From Actinomycetota bacterium (GTDB lineage: Bacteria > Actinomycetota > Actinomycetes > Mycobacteriales > SCTD01): a stretch of DNA of 34,175 nucleotides. The stretch spans positions 1 to 34,175 of the forward strand of contig JAHWJP010000012.1 in assembly GCA_019348355.1 (NCBI GenBank), given 5' to 3'. Position numbers and translations under genes: made by a program. The stretch's first letter is position 1, and each line of letters starts with the position of its first letter. A model generated the notes under the pieces. That model saw only the letters and a list, made by a program, of their open reading frames with translations, was not told the origin of the DNA and ran no database searches. This document shows positions 23,700 to 33,047 of the stretch, piece by piece.

Positions 23700-24108
23700 C
23701 GTAGTCGTCCGGTGCGCCGGCCGCCTCCGCGGCGTCGGCGAGCTGACCGAGATAGCGGGCGGAGGGCAGTCCGCCCTCGTAGCCGTCGAGAACGTAGACC
23801 CAGCAGAGCTTGTCGCCGTCGAGGGTGTGCACGCGCACCCGCAGCTTGCGGTAGATGTCGCGGTCGGCGCCCTCCCAGGCGTCGAGCTCCGCAGCATCGG
23901 CGTCGGTCATGTCGTAGATGCCGACGAACACGTGCTCGCCGGGCGCCTGGACGAGCGTCGACAGCGAGCCCTCCCACCCGAGGTCCTCACCGCCGAAGGT
24001 CAGCCGCCAGCCCTCGAGCCAGCCGGTCCCCGCGACCGGGGAGTGGGGGCAGCGCATGTGCATCTGGGCGGGATCCAGGTTGCTGCCGTACGCCGCGTAG
24101 AGCGCCAT
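23656..24108 (-). CDS. Gamma-glutamylcyclotransferase-fold protein
   Basis: MALYAAYGSNLDPAQMHMRCPHSPVAGTGWLEGWRLTFGG (YGSNL motif), VFVGIYDMTDADAAELDAWEGADRDIYRKLRVRV. Start at ATG 24108 supported by TAGGGT 8 nt upstream. Confidence 0.85.
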   Translation of the reverse strand: MALYAAYGSNLDPAQMHMRCPHSPVAGTGWLEGWRLTFGGEDLGWEGSLSTLVQAPGEHVFVGIYDMTDADAAELDAWEGADRDIYRKLRVRVHTLDGDKLCWVYVLDGYEGGLPSARYLGQLADAAEAAGAPDDYVTELRNRPCRSTGP

Positions 24109-24135
24109 GGCGCGCAACCCTACCGAGGCAGCAGG

Positions 24136-24711
24136 TCAGCCCTCGAGAACGGCGCAGGCGACGCGGCTCCCGGCATCACCGGTCTTCTTCGTGGTGTCGT
24201 CGAGGGTCGTCGTGTAGCGGTCCGGTACGTTGCCGAAGTTGTCGGGCATCTCGTGGATCATGATGGCGCTGCCATCGTCGTCGAGCACATCTGCTCGGGT
24301 CAGCCGGTCGCTGGTGGCGACGAGTTCGGCGCTGCCGTCCTCCTGCACGAGCAGGCTCGGCAGGTCGCCGTCGTGGTCGCCGTGTGACTGACCCTCCTTC
24401 GCCAGATGGCCCTCGGCGGACAGGAAAGCGCCCTTCGTCTCGGGCTTGGCCGGGTCCGCGCTGTCCGGCTCGCACACCCCGGTCTTGTGGACGTGGAAGC
24501 CGTGCAGGCCGGGGGCCAGCCCGGTCGCCTTCACGGTCACCGTCGCCGCCTTGTCGTCGAAGGCGATGGTGACGGTGCCCTTCCCGGTGCCGTTCGCGTC
24601 CACGAGCGGTGCGGTCATTCCTTCGCCGGCTGCCTCGGGGTCGTTTCCGCCGCAGGCGGCGAGCGTGGTGGCGGCCAGGAGCGTCAGGGCGGCGGTGCGC
24701 AGGCGAGGCAT
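24136..24711 (-). CDS. sodC: Cu/Zn superoxide dismutase-family lipoprotein
   Basis: Lipobox TLAAC; LHGFHVHKTGVCEPD, GHLAKEGQSHGDHDGDLPSLLV, SAIMIHEMPDNFGNVPDRY, DAGSRVACAVLEG. ATG 24711 with GATAAT 7 nt upstream. Confidence 0.92.
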   Translation of the reverse strand: MPRLRTAALTLLAATTLAACGGNDPEAAGEGMTAPLVDANGTGKGTVTIAFDDKAATVTVKATGLAPGLHGFHVHKTGVCEPDSADPAKPETKGAFLSAEGHLAKEGQSHGDHDGDLPSLLVQEDGSAELVATSDRLTRADVLDDDGSAIMIHEMPDNFGNVPDRYTTTLDDTTKKTGDAGSRVACAVLEG

Positions 24712-24773
24712 GTGACGCATTATCCAGGTTCGGTCCGGTACGCGGTGCGCGGGGTGTGCTGGACACTGGTCGG

Positions 24774-26147
24774 ATGACGCGCATCGCCATCGTCGGGGCA
24801 GGACCTGCGGGTTACGAGGCCGCGCTGGTCGCCGTCGAGCTGGGCGCGCAGGTGAGTCTCGTCGACCGTGACGGTGTCGGCGGGCAGTGTGTGCTGTCGG
24901 ACTGCGTGCCGTCCAAGACGTTCATCGCGACGAGCGAGGCGATGACCTCGCTTGCCTCGGCCGACCGGCTGGGCGTGCACGCGACGGGAGAGGTCACGAC
25001 GGCCGTGGAGGAGGTGCACGCGCGCGTCAAGGCGCTGGCCCTCGCCCAGTCGGCAGACATCGGCCGGCGGCTGCTGCGCGAAGGGGTGACGGTGCTGGCC
25101 GGCTCTGCGCGGTTCACCGGACCGCACGCGCTCGAGGTGACGACGACCGACGGCGGTCGGCAGACGCTCGAGGCGGACGTGGTGCTGATCGCGACGGGCG
25201 CGTCCCCGCGGGTCCTGCCCGGCGCCGAGCCGGACGTGGAGCGCATCTTGAACTGGCGGCAGCTCTACGACCTGCCGCAGCTGCCCGAACACCTGGTCGT
25301 CATCGGCTCGGGCGTGACCGGGGCGGAGTTCGCTCACGCCTACCTCGCCGTCGGATCGAGGGTCACGCTCGTGTCAAGCCGCGAGCGCGTGCTGCCCGCC
25401 GAGGACGGCGACGCCGCCGAGCTGCTGCAGCAGGTCTTCGAGCGGCGCGGCATGGACATCCGCCGTGGGCGAGCCGCGCGCGTCGAACGGGTGGCCGGCG
25501 GGGTCCGCGTCCACCTGACCGACGGCACGTGCGTCGAGGGCTCGCACGCGCTGCTGACCGTCGGCTCGGTGCCCAACACCTCGGGCATGGGTCTGGCCGA
25601 GGCTGGGATAGCACTGACAGAAGCGGGATTCGTACGCGTGGACCGCGTCTCCCGCACCAACGTCCCAGGGGTGTACGCCGCCGGCGACTGCACCGGCGTG
25701 CTGATGCTCGCCTCCGTCGCCGCCATGCAGGGGCGCATTGCGATGTGGCATGCGCTCGGCGAAGCGGTGGCTCCGTTGCGGCTCGGCACCGTCGCGGCCA
25801 ACGTCTTCACCGATCCCCAAGTGGCCTCCGTCGGGGTGACGCAGGAGCAGGTGGAGTCCGGCGCCGTCGCGGCGCAGACGGTGACGCTGCCGCTCGCCAC
25901 CAACGCCCGCGCCAAGATGCAGGGCATCACCGACGGCTTCGTGAAGTTCTTCAGCCGGCCGGGCACGGGCACAGTGCTCGGTGGGGTCGTCGTCGCGCCG
26001 AACGCCAGCGAGCTCATCCTGTCGATGTCGCTGGCGGTGCAGCATGCGCTGACGGTCGACCAGGTGGCGCACACCTTCGCCATCTATCCGTCGCTGTCCG
26101 GGTCGATCGCCGAGGCCGCCCGCCAGCTGATGCTGCACGAGGGCTGA
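24774..26147 (+). CDS. Pyridine nucleotide-disulfide oxidoreductase family, LpdA / NAD(P)H-quinone dehydrogenase-like
   Basis: RIAIVGAGPAGYEAALVAVELGAQVSLVDRDGVGGQCVLSDCVPSKTFIA, VVIGSGVTGAEFAHAY, GVYAAGDCTGVLMLASVAAMQGRIAMWHALGE; C-terminal YPSLSGSIAEAARQLM. Confidence 0.9.
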   Translation: MTRIAIVGAGPAGYEAALVAVELGAQVSLVDRDGVGGQCVLSDCVPSKTFIATSEAMTSLASADRLGVHATGEVTTAVEEVHARVKALALAQSADIGRRLLREGVTVLAGSARFTGPHALEVTTTDGGRQTLEADVVLIATGASPRVLPGAEPDVERILNWRQLYDLPQLPEHLVVIGSGVTGAEFAHAYLAVGSRVTLVSSRERVLPAEDGDAAELLQQVFERRGMDIRRGRAARVERVAGGVRVHLTDGTCVEGSHALLTVGSVPNTSGMGLAEAGIALTEAGFVRVDRVSRTNVPGVYAAGDCTGVLMLASVAAMQGRIAMWHALGEAVAPLRLGTVAANVFTDPQVASVGVTQEQVESGAVAAQTVTLPLATNARAKMQGITDGFVKFFSRPGTGTVLGGVVVAPNASELILSMSLAVQHALTVDQVAHTFAIYPSLSGSIAEAARQLMLHEG

Positions 26148-26169
26148 GCCCGGATCAGTCCTTCGCCCA

Positions 26170-27939
26170 TCACTCCTTGATGGTGCATAGCGCGGCGCCG
26201 CTGGTGACGACCTCACCCACCGCCGACACGAAATCGGTTATGGTGCCGGCCTTGTGGGCGTTGATCGGCTGCTCCATCTTCATGGCCTCCAGCACGACGA
26301 CCAGGTCGCCCGCGGCGACCGTCGCGCCCTCCTCGACGGCGACCTTGACGATGGTGCCCTGCATCGGCGAGGTGAGGGTGTCGCCGGAGACCGGTGGACC
26401 GGCGGCCTTCTTGGTCGCCCGCGGCGCTTCCTTCTTGCTGGCCGGTGCTGGGCCCGCGCCGCCCGACGAGGCGCCGAAGCTGGCGGGCAGCGTGACCTCG
26501 AGCCGGCGCCCGTCGACCTCGACCGTCAATGTCTGCCGCGGCTCGCTGCCCGCCGCCAGGTCGCCACCGTCGGCATAGGGCTCGATGTCGTTCTCGAACT
26601 CGGTCTCGATCCAGCGGTTGTGGACGGTGAAGGGCTCTGACTCCGAGGCAGGCGCGAAAGCGGGATCGCGAACCACCTTCCGGTGGAAGGGGAGCAGCGT
26701 CGCCATTCCCTCCACCTGCATGTCGTCGAGCGCGCGGCGGGAGCGCTCGAGCGCCTCGGTGCGGGTGGCCCCGGTCACGATGAGCTTGGCCAGGAGCGAG
26801 TCGAAGGCGCCGCCGATGACCGAGCCCGACTCGACGCCGGTGTCCACCCGGACCCCTGGACCGGACGGCGGGCGGAACGTCCGCACGACGCCCGGTGCGG
26901 GCAGGAAACCCCGGCCGGCGTCCTCGCCGTTGATCCGGAACTCGAAGGCGTGGCCGCGTGGCTCGGGATCGGGAAAGGACAGCTCGAGCCCGTCGGCGAT
27001 GCGGAACTGCTCACGCACGAGGTCGACACCGGTGACCTGCTCGGTGACCGGGTGCTCCACCTGCAGTCGGGTGTTGACCTCGAGAAAGGAGATCATCCCG
27101 TCCTGGGCGACGAGAAACTCGCAGGTTCCGGCGCCGACGTAGCCGGCTTCGAGCATGATCTTCTTCGAGGCGTCGTAGAGCTGCTCGCGCTGCTCGTCGG
27201 TGAGGAATGGGGCGGGCGCCTCCTCGATCACCTTCTGGTAGCGGCGCTGCAGCGAGCAGTCGCGGGTGCCCACCACCACGACGTTGCCGTGGCTGTCGGC
27301 GAGCACCTGGGTCTCGACATGGCGCGGCTTGTCGAGGTAGCGCTCGACGAAGCACTCACCACGTCCGAAGGCGGCGACCGCCTCGCGGACCGCCGACTCG
27401 TACAGCTCCTCGATCTCCTCGTCCTTGCGGGCGATCTTCAGACCGCGCCCGCCGCCGCCGAACGCCGCTTTGATGGCGACGGGCAGGCCGTGCTCGGCGA
27501 CAAAGGAGCGGACCTCGTCGACGCCCTTCACCGGATCGGCCGTGCCGGGCGCGAGCGGGGCGCCGATCCGCAGGGCGATGTGGCGTGCGGTCGTCTTGTC
27601 GCCGAGCGCGGCGATGGCCTCCGGTGACGGGCCGATCCAGGTCACACCGGCGTCGAGGACCGCCTGCGCGAAAGCTCCGTTCTCCGAGAGGAATCCGTAA
27701 CCGGGGTGCACCGCGTCGGCACCCGAGTCGGCGAGCGCCTGCAGTACCTTGGCGACCTGCAGGTAGGAGTCACCCGGCGTCGTCCCGCCGAGGGCGAACG
27801 CCTCGTCGGCGACCCGGACGTGCAGCGCCTCGAGGTCGGGCTCGGCGTAGATGGCCACCGACCGCAGGCCGGCGTCGCGGCAGGCGTGGGCGACGCGGAC
27901 CGCGATCTCGCCCCGATTGGCGATCAGGACCTTGTGCAC
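26170..27939 (-). CDS. Acyl-CoA carboxylase alpha subunit (biotin carboxylase + biotin carboxyl carrier domain)
   Basis: [105 protein letters not shown] (biotin Lys). Confidence 0.97.
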   Translation of the reverse strand: MHKVLIANRGEIAVRVAHACRDAGLRSVAIYAEPDLEALHVRVADEAFALGGTTPGDSYLQVAKVLQALADSGADAVHPGYGFLSENGAFAQAVLDAGVTWIGPSPEAIAALGDKTTARHIALRIGAPLAPGTADPVKGVDEVRSFVAEHGLPVAIKAAFGGGGRGLKIARKDEEIEELYESAVREAVAAFGRGECFVERYLDKPRHVETQVLADSHGNVVVVGTRDCSLQRRYQKVIEEAPAPFLTDEQREQLYDASKKIMLEAGYVGAGTCEFLVAQDGMISFLEVNTRLQVEHPVTEQVTGVDLVREQFRIADGLELSFPDPEPRGHAFEFRINGEDAGRGFLPAPGVVRTFRPPSGPGVRVDTGVESGSVIGGAFDSLLAKLIVTGATRTEALERSRRALDDMQVEGMATLLPFHRKVVRDPAFAPASESEPFTVHNRWIETEFENDIEPYADGGDLAAGSEPRQTLTVEVDGRRLEVTLPASFGASSGGAGPAPASKKEAPRATKKAAGPPVSGDTLTSPMQGTIVKVAVEEGATVAAGDLVVVLEAMKMEQPINAHKAGTITDFVSAVGEVVTSGAALCTIKE

Positions 27940-28003
27940 GTGGCGAACTCCCAGGACGGCGGTACGGGACGTCGCAGTCTACGAGTCGCGATCCGGCCGT
28001 CGG

Positions 28004-29185
28004 TCAACGCAGGATGCCAGTGTGCCCCAGTGAGTAACGACCCGGCTGGGGGTAGACGGTGAGGCCGTGCGGCCCCTGACCGACCTCGACGGTGGCGGTG
28101 GTCTGCCCGGTGGTCATGTCGAGGGCGTAGATCTGCGAGCCGTAGCGGGAGGAGAGCCACAGCTTCGTGCCGTCCACGGACAGGTTGCCCATGTCGGGGC
28201 TGGCGCCGCCCGGTAGCTGGTAGGTCGCTCGCACCGTGCGGCTGGCGAGGTCGAGCACCGAGACGCTGCCCGCGCCCCGGTTGGTGACGTAGAGGTCGCG
28301 GCTGTCGCGGCTGGTGTAGAGACCGTGCGCGCCGGTGCCGGTGGGGACGAAGCCGACCTCCGTGAAGCTCGCGGCGTCCAGCACCACGACGCCGTCGCGG
28401 TTCAGATCGGCGATGAAGTAGACCGCGCCGTCCGGCGAGAGCTTGACGTCCTGCGGCTTGCTGCCGCGGGGCAGGTCGAGCGTCCGAGTGATGGCGCGTG
28501 CGGCGGTGTCGACTTCGATCAGCTGCGCGCTGAACTCGCAGCTGGCGACGAAGGTGCGTCCGTCCGCGGAGAAGTCGACGTGGTTGACACCCTTGCAGGG
28601 GGTGGGCAGGGAGGCCCGGAGCTCCATCGTCTCCGGATCCCGGAAGTCGATCCGCCGCAGGCGCTCGGCGATGACGACCGCATCCTTGCCGTCGGGCGTG
28701 AAATAGAGGTTGTACGGGTCGTCGACCTCGATCGTGTCGATCACCTTCCCCGTGGCCGGGTCCATCCGGGTGAGTGTGTTGCTCGAGCTGCTGTTCACCC
28801 ACAGGGTTTTCAGGTCGTAGGACGGCACCACGTGCTGCGGCACGTCGCCCGCCGGATATTCGCCGACGACCGTCGCGGACTTCGCGTCGACCACCGTGAC
28901 GGTGTCCGAGACGCCGTTCGGGACGTAGATGAGCTCGGGGAAGTCCCGCACGGCCGGCGCGAGGCCGTCCCGGGTGGCGGCGTAGACGTCGTCGCCCTGC
29001 AACGGGGGTGGCATGCCGGGCAGCAGGTTCGGCAGGACCGGGGTCGGGGAGGCGGCCGGCGAGGGGCTGGTGGTCGTGCCGCCGGTGGGCCCGGCCAGCG
29101 GCCGTACGGTCGCCGGCGGGGCGCCGCATGCCGTGATGACAGCTGTGATCGTCAGCACCAGTGTGGTGACGTGCCAGGTACGCAT
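28004..29185 (-). CDS. YncE-like / YVTN-type beta-propeller lipoprotein
   Basis: Lipobox AVITACG; repeated blades (ELIYVPNGVSDTVTVVDAKSATVVGEYPAGDVPQHVVPSYDLKTLWVNSSSSNTLTRMDPATGKVIDTIEV, RDLYVTNRGAGSVSVLDLASRTV). Confidence 0.88.
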   Translation of the reverse strand: MRTWHVTTLVLTITAVITACGAPPATVRPLAGPTGGTTTSPSPAASPTPVLPNLLPGMPPPLQGDDVYAATRDGLAPAVRDFPELIYVPNGVSDTVTVVDAKSATVVGEYPAGDVPQHVVPSYDLKTLWVNSSSSNTLTRMDPATGKVIDTIEVDDPYNLYFTPDGKDAVVIAERLRRIDFRDPETMELRASLPTPCKGVNHVDFSADGRTFVASCEFSAQLIEVDTAARAITRTLDLPRGSKPQDVKLSPDGAVYFIADLNRDGVVVLDAASFTEVGFVPTGTGAHGLYTSRDSRDLYVTNRGAGSVSVLDLASRTVRATYQLPGGASPDMGNLSVDGTKLWLSSRYGSQIYALDMTTGQTTATVEVGQGPHGLTVYPQPGRYSLGHTGILR

Positions 29186-29208
29186 AGCCTTGAGGGTATG
29201 CCGGGATG

Positions 29209-29224
29209 GCACGACGAGTCGTGC
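29209..29224. promoter_or_regulatory. Perfect inverted repeat GCACGAC-GA-GTCGTGC, candidate operator upstream of the beta-propeller lipoprotein
   Basis: gcacgacgagtcgtgc at 29209-29224, 24 nt upstream of ATG 29185. Confidence 0.4.
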
Positions 29225-29245
29225 AGTCGGGGGCGCTGCTGCTGT

Positions 29246-29269
29246 CCTCGGGTGACTAACAGCCCGAGG
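29246..29269 (-). terminator. Stem-loop downstream of the carboxylase epsilon gene (no U-tract)
   Basis: cctcggg (29246-29252) / cccgagg (29263-29269), 10-nt loop, just past the epsilon stop at 29280. Confidence 0.5.
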
Positions 29270-29279
29270 GCGGGCCGGT

Positions 29280-29504
29280 TCACCGGGGGAGGGCCGACCC
29301 GCGCCAGGCCCCGGGTCCGGCGGGCAGCGGCCGGCGCAGGCCGGCCGAGCGCGCGGCCCAGAAACCAACAGCCACCACGGGCTCGGCGGGAGCCGGCGGG
29401 TCGTGGCTCGGGGGGCGCAGCAGCGCGACCAGGGCCGCGAGCTCCTGGACCGTGGGAACACCGCGCGCGACGGTGAACAGCGGCCCGTCGTCAGGACCGG
29501 TCAC
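29280..29504 (-). CDS. Acyl-CoA carboxylase epsilon subunit
   Basis: ~74 aa: [34 protein letters not shown]...[33 protein letters not shown]; 4-nt overlap with beta subunit. Confidence 0.88.
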   Translation of the reverse strand: MTGPDDGPLFTVARGVPTVQELAALVALLRPPSHDPPAPAEPVVAVGFWAARSAGLRRPLPAGPGAWRGSALPR

Positions 29505-31084
29505 AGCGGGATGTTCCCGTGCTTTTTCGGCGGCAAGCTCTGGCGCTTGTTGCGCAGAAGCCGCAGCGCCCGGGCCACCTCCCGGCGGGTCTGCGACGGC
29601 TCGATGACCGCGTCGACGAAGCCGCGCTCCGCAGCGATATACGGCGTGGCGAAGGTGTCCTCGTACTGCTCGATGAACTCTGCACGGGTCTTGTCCGGAT
29701 TGTCGGAGGCGGCGATCTCCCTGCGCCGGATGATGTTCACGGCTCCCTGCGCGCCGACGACGGCGACCTGCGCGGTCGGCCAGGCCAGGTTGACGTCGGC
29801 ACCGAGATGCTTGCTCCCCATCACGACATACGCCCCGCCGTAGGCCTTTCGGGTGATGACGGTGACCTTCGGCACGGTGGCCTCGGAGTAGGCGTAGAGC
29901 AGCTTGGCGCCGCGCCGGATGATGCCGGCGTGCTCCTGGCCGACGCCGGGCAGGAAGCCGGGGACGTCGCAGAAGGTGAGCACCGGGAGATTGAACGCGT
30001 CGCAGGTGCGTACGAAACGGGCCGCCTTCTCGGAGGCGTCGATGTCGAGCGTGCCGGCGAAGTGCATCGGATTGTTTCCGACGACGCCGACGCTGCGACC
30101 CTCGACCCGGCCGAAGCCGCAGAGCATGTTCTGCGCCCACAACTGCTGAACCTCGAGGAACTCGCCCTCGTCGAGCACGTGCTCGATGACGTGGTGCATG
30201 TCGTACGGCGTGTTGTTGCTGTCCGGGATGAACTCGTCCAGCCCGGTGTCGGGCTCCTCGGCGAGTGCGTCGGGCGCACCTGCCACCGGCGGCACCTCGT
30301 CGAGGTTGTTGCTCGGCAGATAGGACAGCAGGACCTTGGCGAGGTCGAGGGCCTCCTGCTCGTCGGCGCTCATGAAGTGGGCGACACCGCTCTTCGAGTT
30401 GTGCGCCCGGGCGCCGCCGAGGTCCTCCATGTCGATGACCTCGCCGGTGACCGTCTTGATGACGTCGGGTCCGGTGATGAACATCGCCGAGGCGCCGTCG
30501 ACCATCACCGTGAAGTCGGTGAGGGCCGGTGAGTAGACGTGCCCGCCGGCGCAGTTGCCGAGGATCAGGCTGAGCTGCGGGACGACCCCGGAGGCCATGA
30601 CGTTGCGGTAGAAGATGTCGCCGTACAGCGCGAGGCCCATGATCCCTTCCTGGATCCGGGCGCCGCTGCCCTCGTTGAGCCCGACGACCGGGCAGCCGGT
30701 CCTGAGGGCCAGGTCCATGACCTTGACGATCTTCTCCCCGTAGACCTCGCCGAGGGCCCCGCCGAAGACCATCGCGTCCTGGCTGAAGACGCAGACCGGC
30801 CGGCCGTCCACGGTCCCGAAGCCGGTGATCACGCCGTCGCCGGTCGGGCGGTTGCTCTCCAGGTTGAAGTCCCGGGCCCGGTGCCGGGCGAGGGCGTCGG
30901 TCTCGCAAAAGCTGCCCCCGTCGAGGAACGCCTCGATCCGCTCACGGGCGGTGCGCTTGCCCTGGGTACGGCGCTTGTCCAGGGCGGCTGCGGACCCGGG
31001 GTGCAGGGCGGCATCGTTGCGCCGCCGGAGCTCCGCGAGCTTGCCCGCGGTCGTGTGCAGGTCGGGCGGGGGCGCGGCGGTCAT
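29501..31084 (-). CDS. Acyl-CoA (propionyl-CoA type) carboxylase beta subunit
   Basis: [137 protein letters not shown]. Confidence 0.97.
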   Translation of the reverse strand: MTAAPPPDLHTTAGKLAELRRRNDAALHPGSAAALDKRRTQGKRTARERIEAFLDGGSFCETDALARHRARDFNLESNRPTGDGVITGFGTVDGRPVCVFSQDAMVFGGALGEVYGEKIVKVMDLALRTGCPVVGLNEGSGARIQEGIMGLALYGDIFYRNVMASGVVPQLSLILGNCAGGHVYSPALTDFTVMVDGASAMFITGPDVIKTVTGEVIDMEDLGGARAHNSKSGVAHFMSADEQEALDLAKVLLSYLPSNNLDEVPPVAGAPDALAEEPDTGLDEFIPDSNNTPYDMHHVIEHVLDEGEFLEVQQLWAQNMLCGFGRVEGRSVGVVGNNPMHFAGTLDIDASEKAARFVRTCDAFNLPVLTFCDVPGFLPGVGQEHAGIIRRGAKLLYAYSEATVPKVTVITRKAYGGAYVVMGSKHLGADVNLAWPTAQVAVVGAQGAVNIIRRREIAASDNPDKTRAEFIEQYEDTFATPYIAAERGFVDAVIEPSQTRREVARALRLLRNKRQSLPPKKHGNIPL

Positions 31085-31120
31085 CGACTCAGCCTAATGA
31101 GCCGGTCCGCAGCAGGAAGG

Positions 31121-31924
31121 ATGGACAGCGTGTACGAAAACCTCGACCGCCCGCCGCTGTCCGCCCGGGCGTTGGACCGCGCCCTTGCCCCGGACGGGTG
31201 GCGGGTCGAGGTGCTCGCGACCGCCGGCTCCACCAACGAGGTGGTCGCGGGGCGAGCCCGGGCCGGGGAGCCGGCCGGCCTGGTGGTGGTCGCCGAGCAG
31301 CAGACCGCCGGGCGGGGCCGTCTCGTCAGGTCGTGGGTCTCGCCGCCCCGCGCGGGGCTGACCTTGTCGGTGCTGCTCCGACCGGACCTGCCGGGTGCCC
31401 GCTGGCCGTGGCTGCCGCTCTGGGGCGGGCTCGCGGTGGCTCGGGCGCTGCGCGAGCGGGCCGGGGTCGACGCGCTCCTCAAGTGGCCCAACGACGTGCT
31501 CGTCGGCGACCGCAAGGTGTGTGGCGTGCTGGCCGAGGTGCCGGTCCCGGGAGCTCTGGTGCTCGGCATCGGCCTCAACGTGAGCACCCGCGCCGACGAG
31601 CTGCCGCACGCGGGCGCCACCTCGCTCCTGCTGGAACACGCGACGACGACCGATCGGGACACGCTGCTTCGCGCGGTGCTCCGGACCCTGACCGTTGTGC
31701 TGCGCGAGCAGCCGGTCGAGCGCTACCGCGCGCTCTGCTCGACGATCGGCCGGCAGGTGCGGCTCGAGCTGCCGGGCGGGCGTTCGGTGTCCGGGCCGGC
31801 CGAGGCGGTCGACGACGCGGGACGGCTGGTGGTCGCCGGCCAGGCGTACAGCGTGGGTGACATCGTCCACGTACGTCCTGGGACACCAGCCCTCCGGCCA
31901 CGGGCTGATCCACGCGGGGTGTGA
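31121..31924 (+). CDS. birA: Biotin--[acetyl-CoA-carboxylase] ligase, no N-terminal HTH domain
   Basis: ATAGSTNEVVAGRARAGEPAGLVVVAEQQTAGRGRLVRSWVSPPRAGLTLSVLLRP, LLKWPNDVLVGDRKVCGVLAEV, VLGIGLNVST; SD aggaagg. Confidence 0.95.
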   Translation: MDSVYENLDRPPLSARALDRALAPDGWRVEVLATAGSTNEVVAGRARAGEPAGLVVVAEQQTAGRGRLVRSWVSPPRAGLTLSVLLRPDLPGARWPWLPLWGGLAVARALRERAGVDALLKWPNDVLVGDRKVCGVLAEVPVPGALVLGIGLNVSTRADELPHAGATSLLLEHATTTDRDTLLRAVLRTLTVVLREQPVERYRALCSTIGRQVRLELPGGRSVSGPAEAVDDAGRLVVAGQAYSVGDIVHVRPGTPALRPRADPRGV

Positions 31925-31979
31925 GGCTTCTCGAGCCGGGCTTTCCACCTCGAAGTCTGTGACACGAAGATCGGGGCGC

Positions 31980-33047
31980 TCAGCCGGTGACCCGGACGTC
32001 CTTGTCGTCGACGAACATCCGGCTGCCGTTCTCGGCAGAACTCGCGAAGGCCCGCAGCACGTAGTCGCCCGGCGGCACGTCGACGGTCGCCGACCAGTCA
32101 CCGCGCCCGGGTGCGCCCTCCTCGGCGGTGCTGAAGCCCTCGTCCACGACCTGACCGCCCTTCAGCCACTCCCAGCTCACGGTGGCCTCGAACACGGTCG
32201 CCTCGCCGCCGAACTTCTCCCCCCGGCTCAGCTCGGCCCCCGCTGACAGGTCGAGCCACACCGGGCCGAGGACGTCCTGCGATGCGGCCCGCTCCACCGG
32301 CTCGTCCAGCGACACCGCGCCCCAGAAGTCACCCGGTGCTTCGCCCTCGATGAGGATCCGGACCGCGCGGATGCTGGTGGCGGCGTCGTGCACGGTCCAC
32401 ACCAGCTGCTGCAGGACCATCTCCGCCGCGGCCGACCCGCCACTGGTGACGGCCGCCTCCTTCGACAGGTTGACGATCGCGACGTCGCCCTCGATGTTCG
32501 CACCGAGCACCCGCGTCCCGGACGCCCACGGCGAGACGTAGTCGTCGTCGAAGGGTGCCTCCTCGAGCATCGCAGCGACGGCGTCGCGCACCACCCCGAG
32601 TGTCCTGGGACGCAGGTGGGTCTCGCGGTAGAGCCGCAACCCGTTCGTGGTGTCGGCCACGTAGTAGACGCTGACAGGCACTCGGTCAGGTGGTGCCGGC
32701 TGTGCCGTCGGCTCGGAAGCCGGCGGTGACGGGGGTGGCTGCGGGCTGGGTGACACCGACGCCTCGGTAGACGGTGATGCGGTCACCGGCTGGCTCGGGC
32801 TCGGGCTCGACCCGGCCGACGGCGTCGGGTCGCTGGCATACCGCAGACCCTCCTGCTGCGGGCCCGGCTGCAGGGCGAGCGCTGTCCCGGCGCCGGCCAC
32901 GAGCACCAGCGCGAGACCGGCCGCGGACGCCCGCATCCGGCGCCGCCCGCGCGCCCTCGCCACCGCAGCCTGGGGACCTGGACCGGCACCGGCCGCGTCC
33001 CTGGACAGCGCGTCGAACAGCGACTGCAGGTCGTCGGGGTCACGCAT
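31980..33047 (-). CDS. Single-pass membrane protein with GerMN-like and Gmad2-like extracellular domains; candidate regulator of the adjacent ECF sigma factor
   Basis: MRDPDDLQSLFDALSRDAAG... cytoplasmic N-term, TM ASAAGLALVLVAGAGTALAL, Pro/Ser linker, GerMN-like VPVSVYYVADTTNGLRLYRETH...AVAAMLEEAPFDDDYVSPWASGTRVLGANIEGDVAIVNLSKEA, Gmad2-like AELSRGEKFGGEATVFEATVSWEWLKGGQVVDEGFSTAEEGAPGRGDW. Confidence 0.85.
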   Translation of the reverse strand: MRDPDDLQSLFDALSRDAAGAGPGPQAAVARARGRRRMRASAAGLALVLVAGAGTALALQPGPQQEGLRYASDPTPSAGSSPSPSQPVTASPSTEASVSPSPQPPPSPPASEPTAQPAPPDRVPVSVYYVADTTNGLRLYRETHLRPRTLGVVRDAVAAMLEEAPFDDDYVSPWASGTRVLGANIEGDVAIVNLSKEAAVTSGGSAAAEMVLQQLVWTVHDAATSIRAVRILIEGEAPGDFWGAVSLDEPVERAASQDVLGPVWLDLSAGAELSRGEKFGGEATVFEATVSWEWLKGGQVVDEGFSTAEEGAPGRGDWSATVDVPPGDYVLRAFASSAENGSRMFVDDKDVRVTG

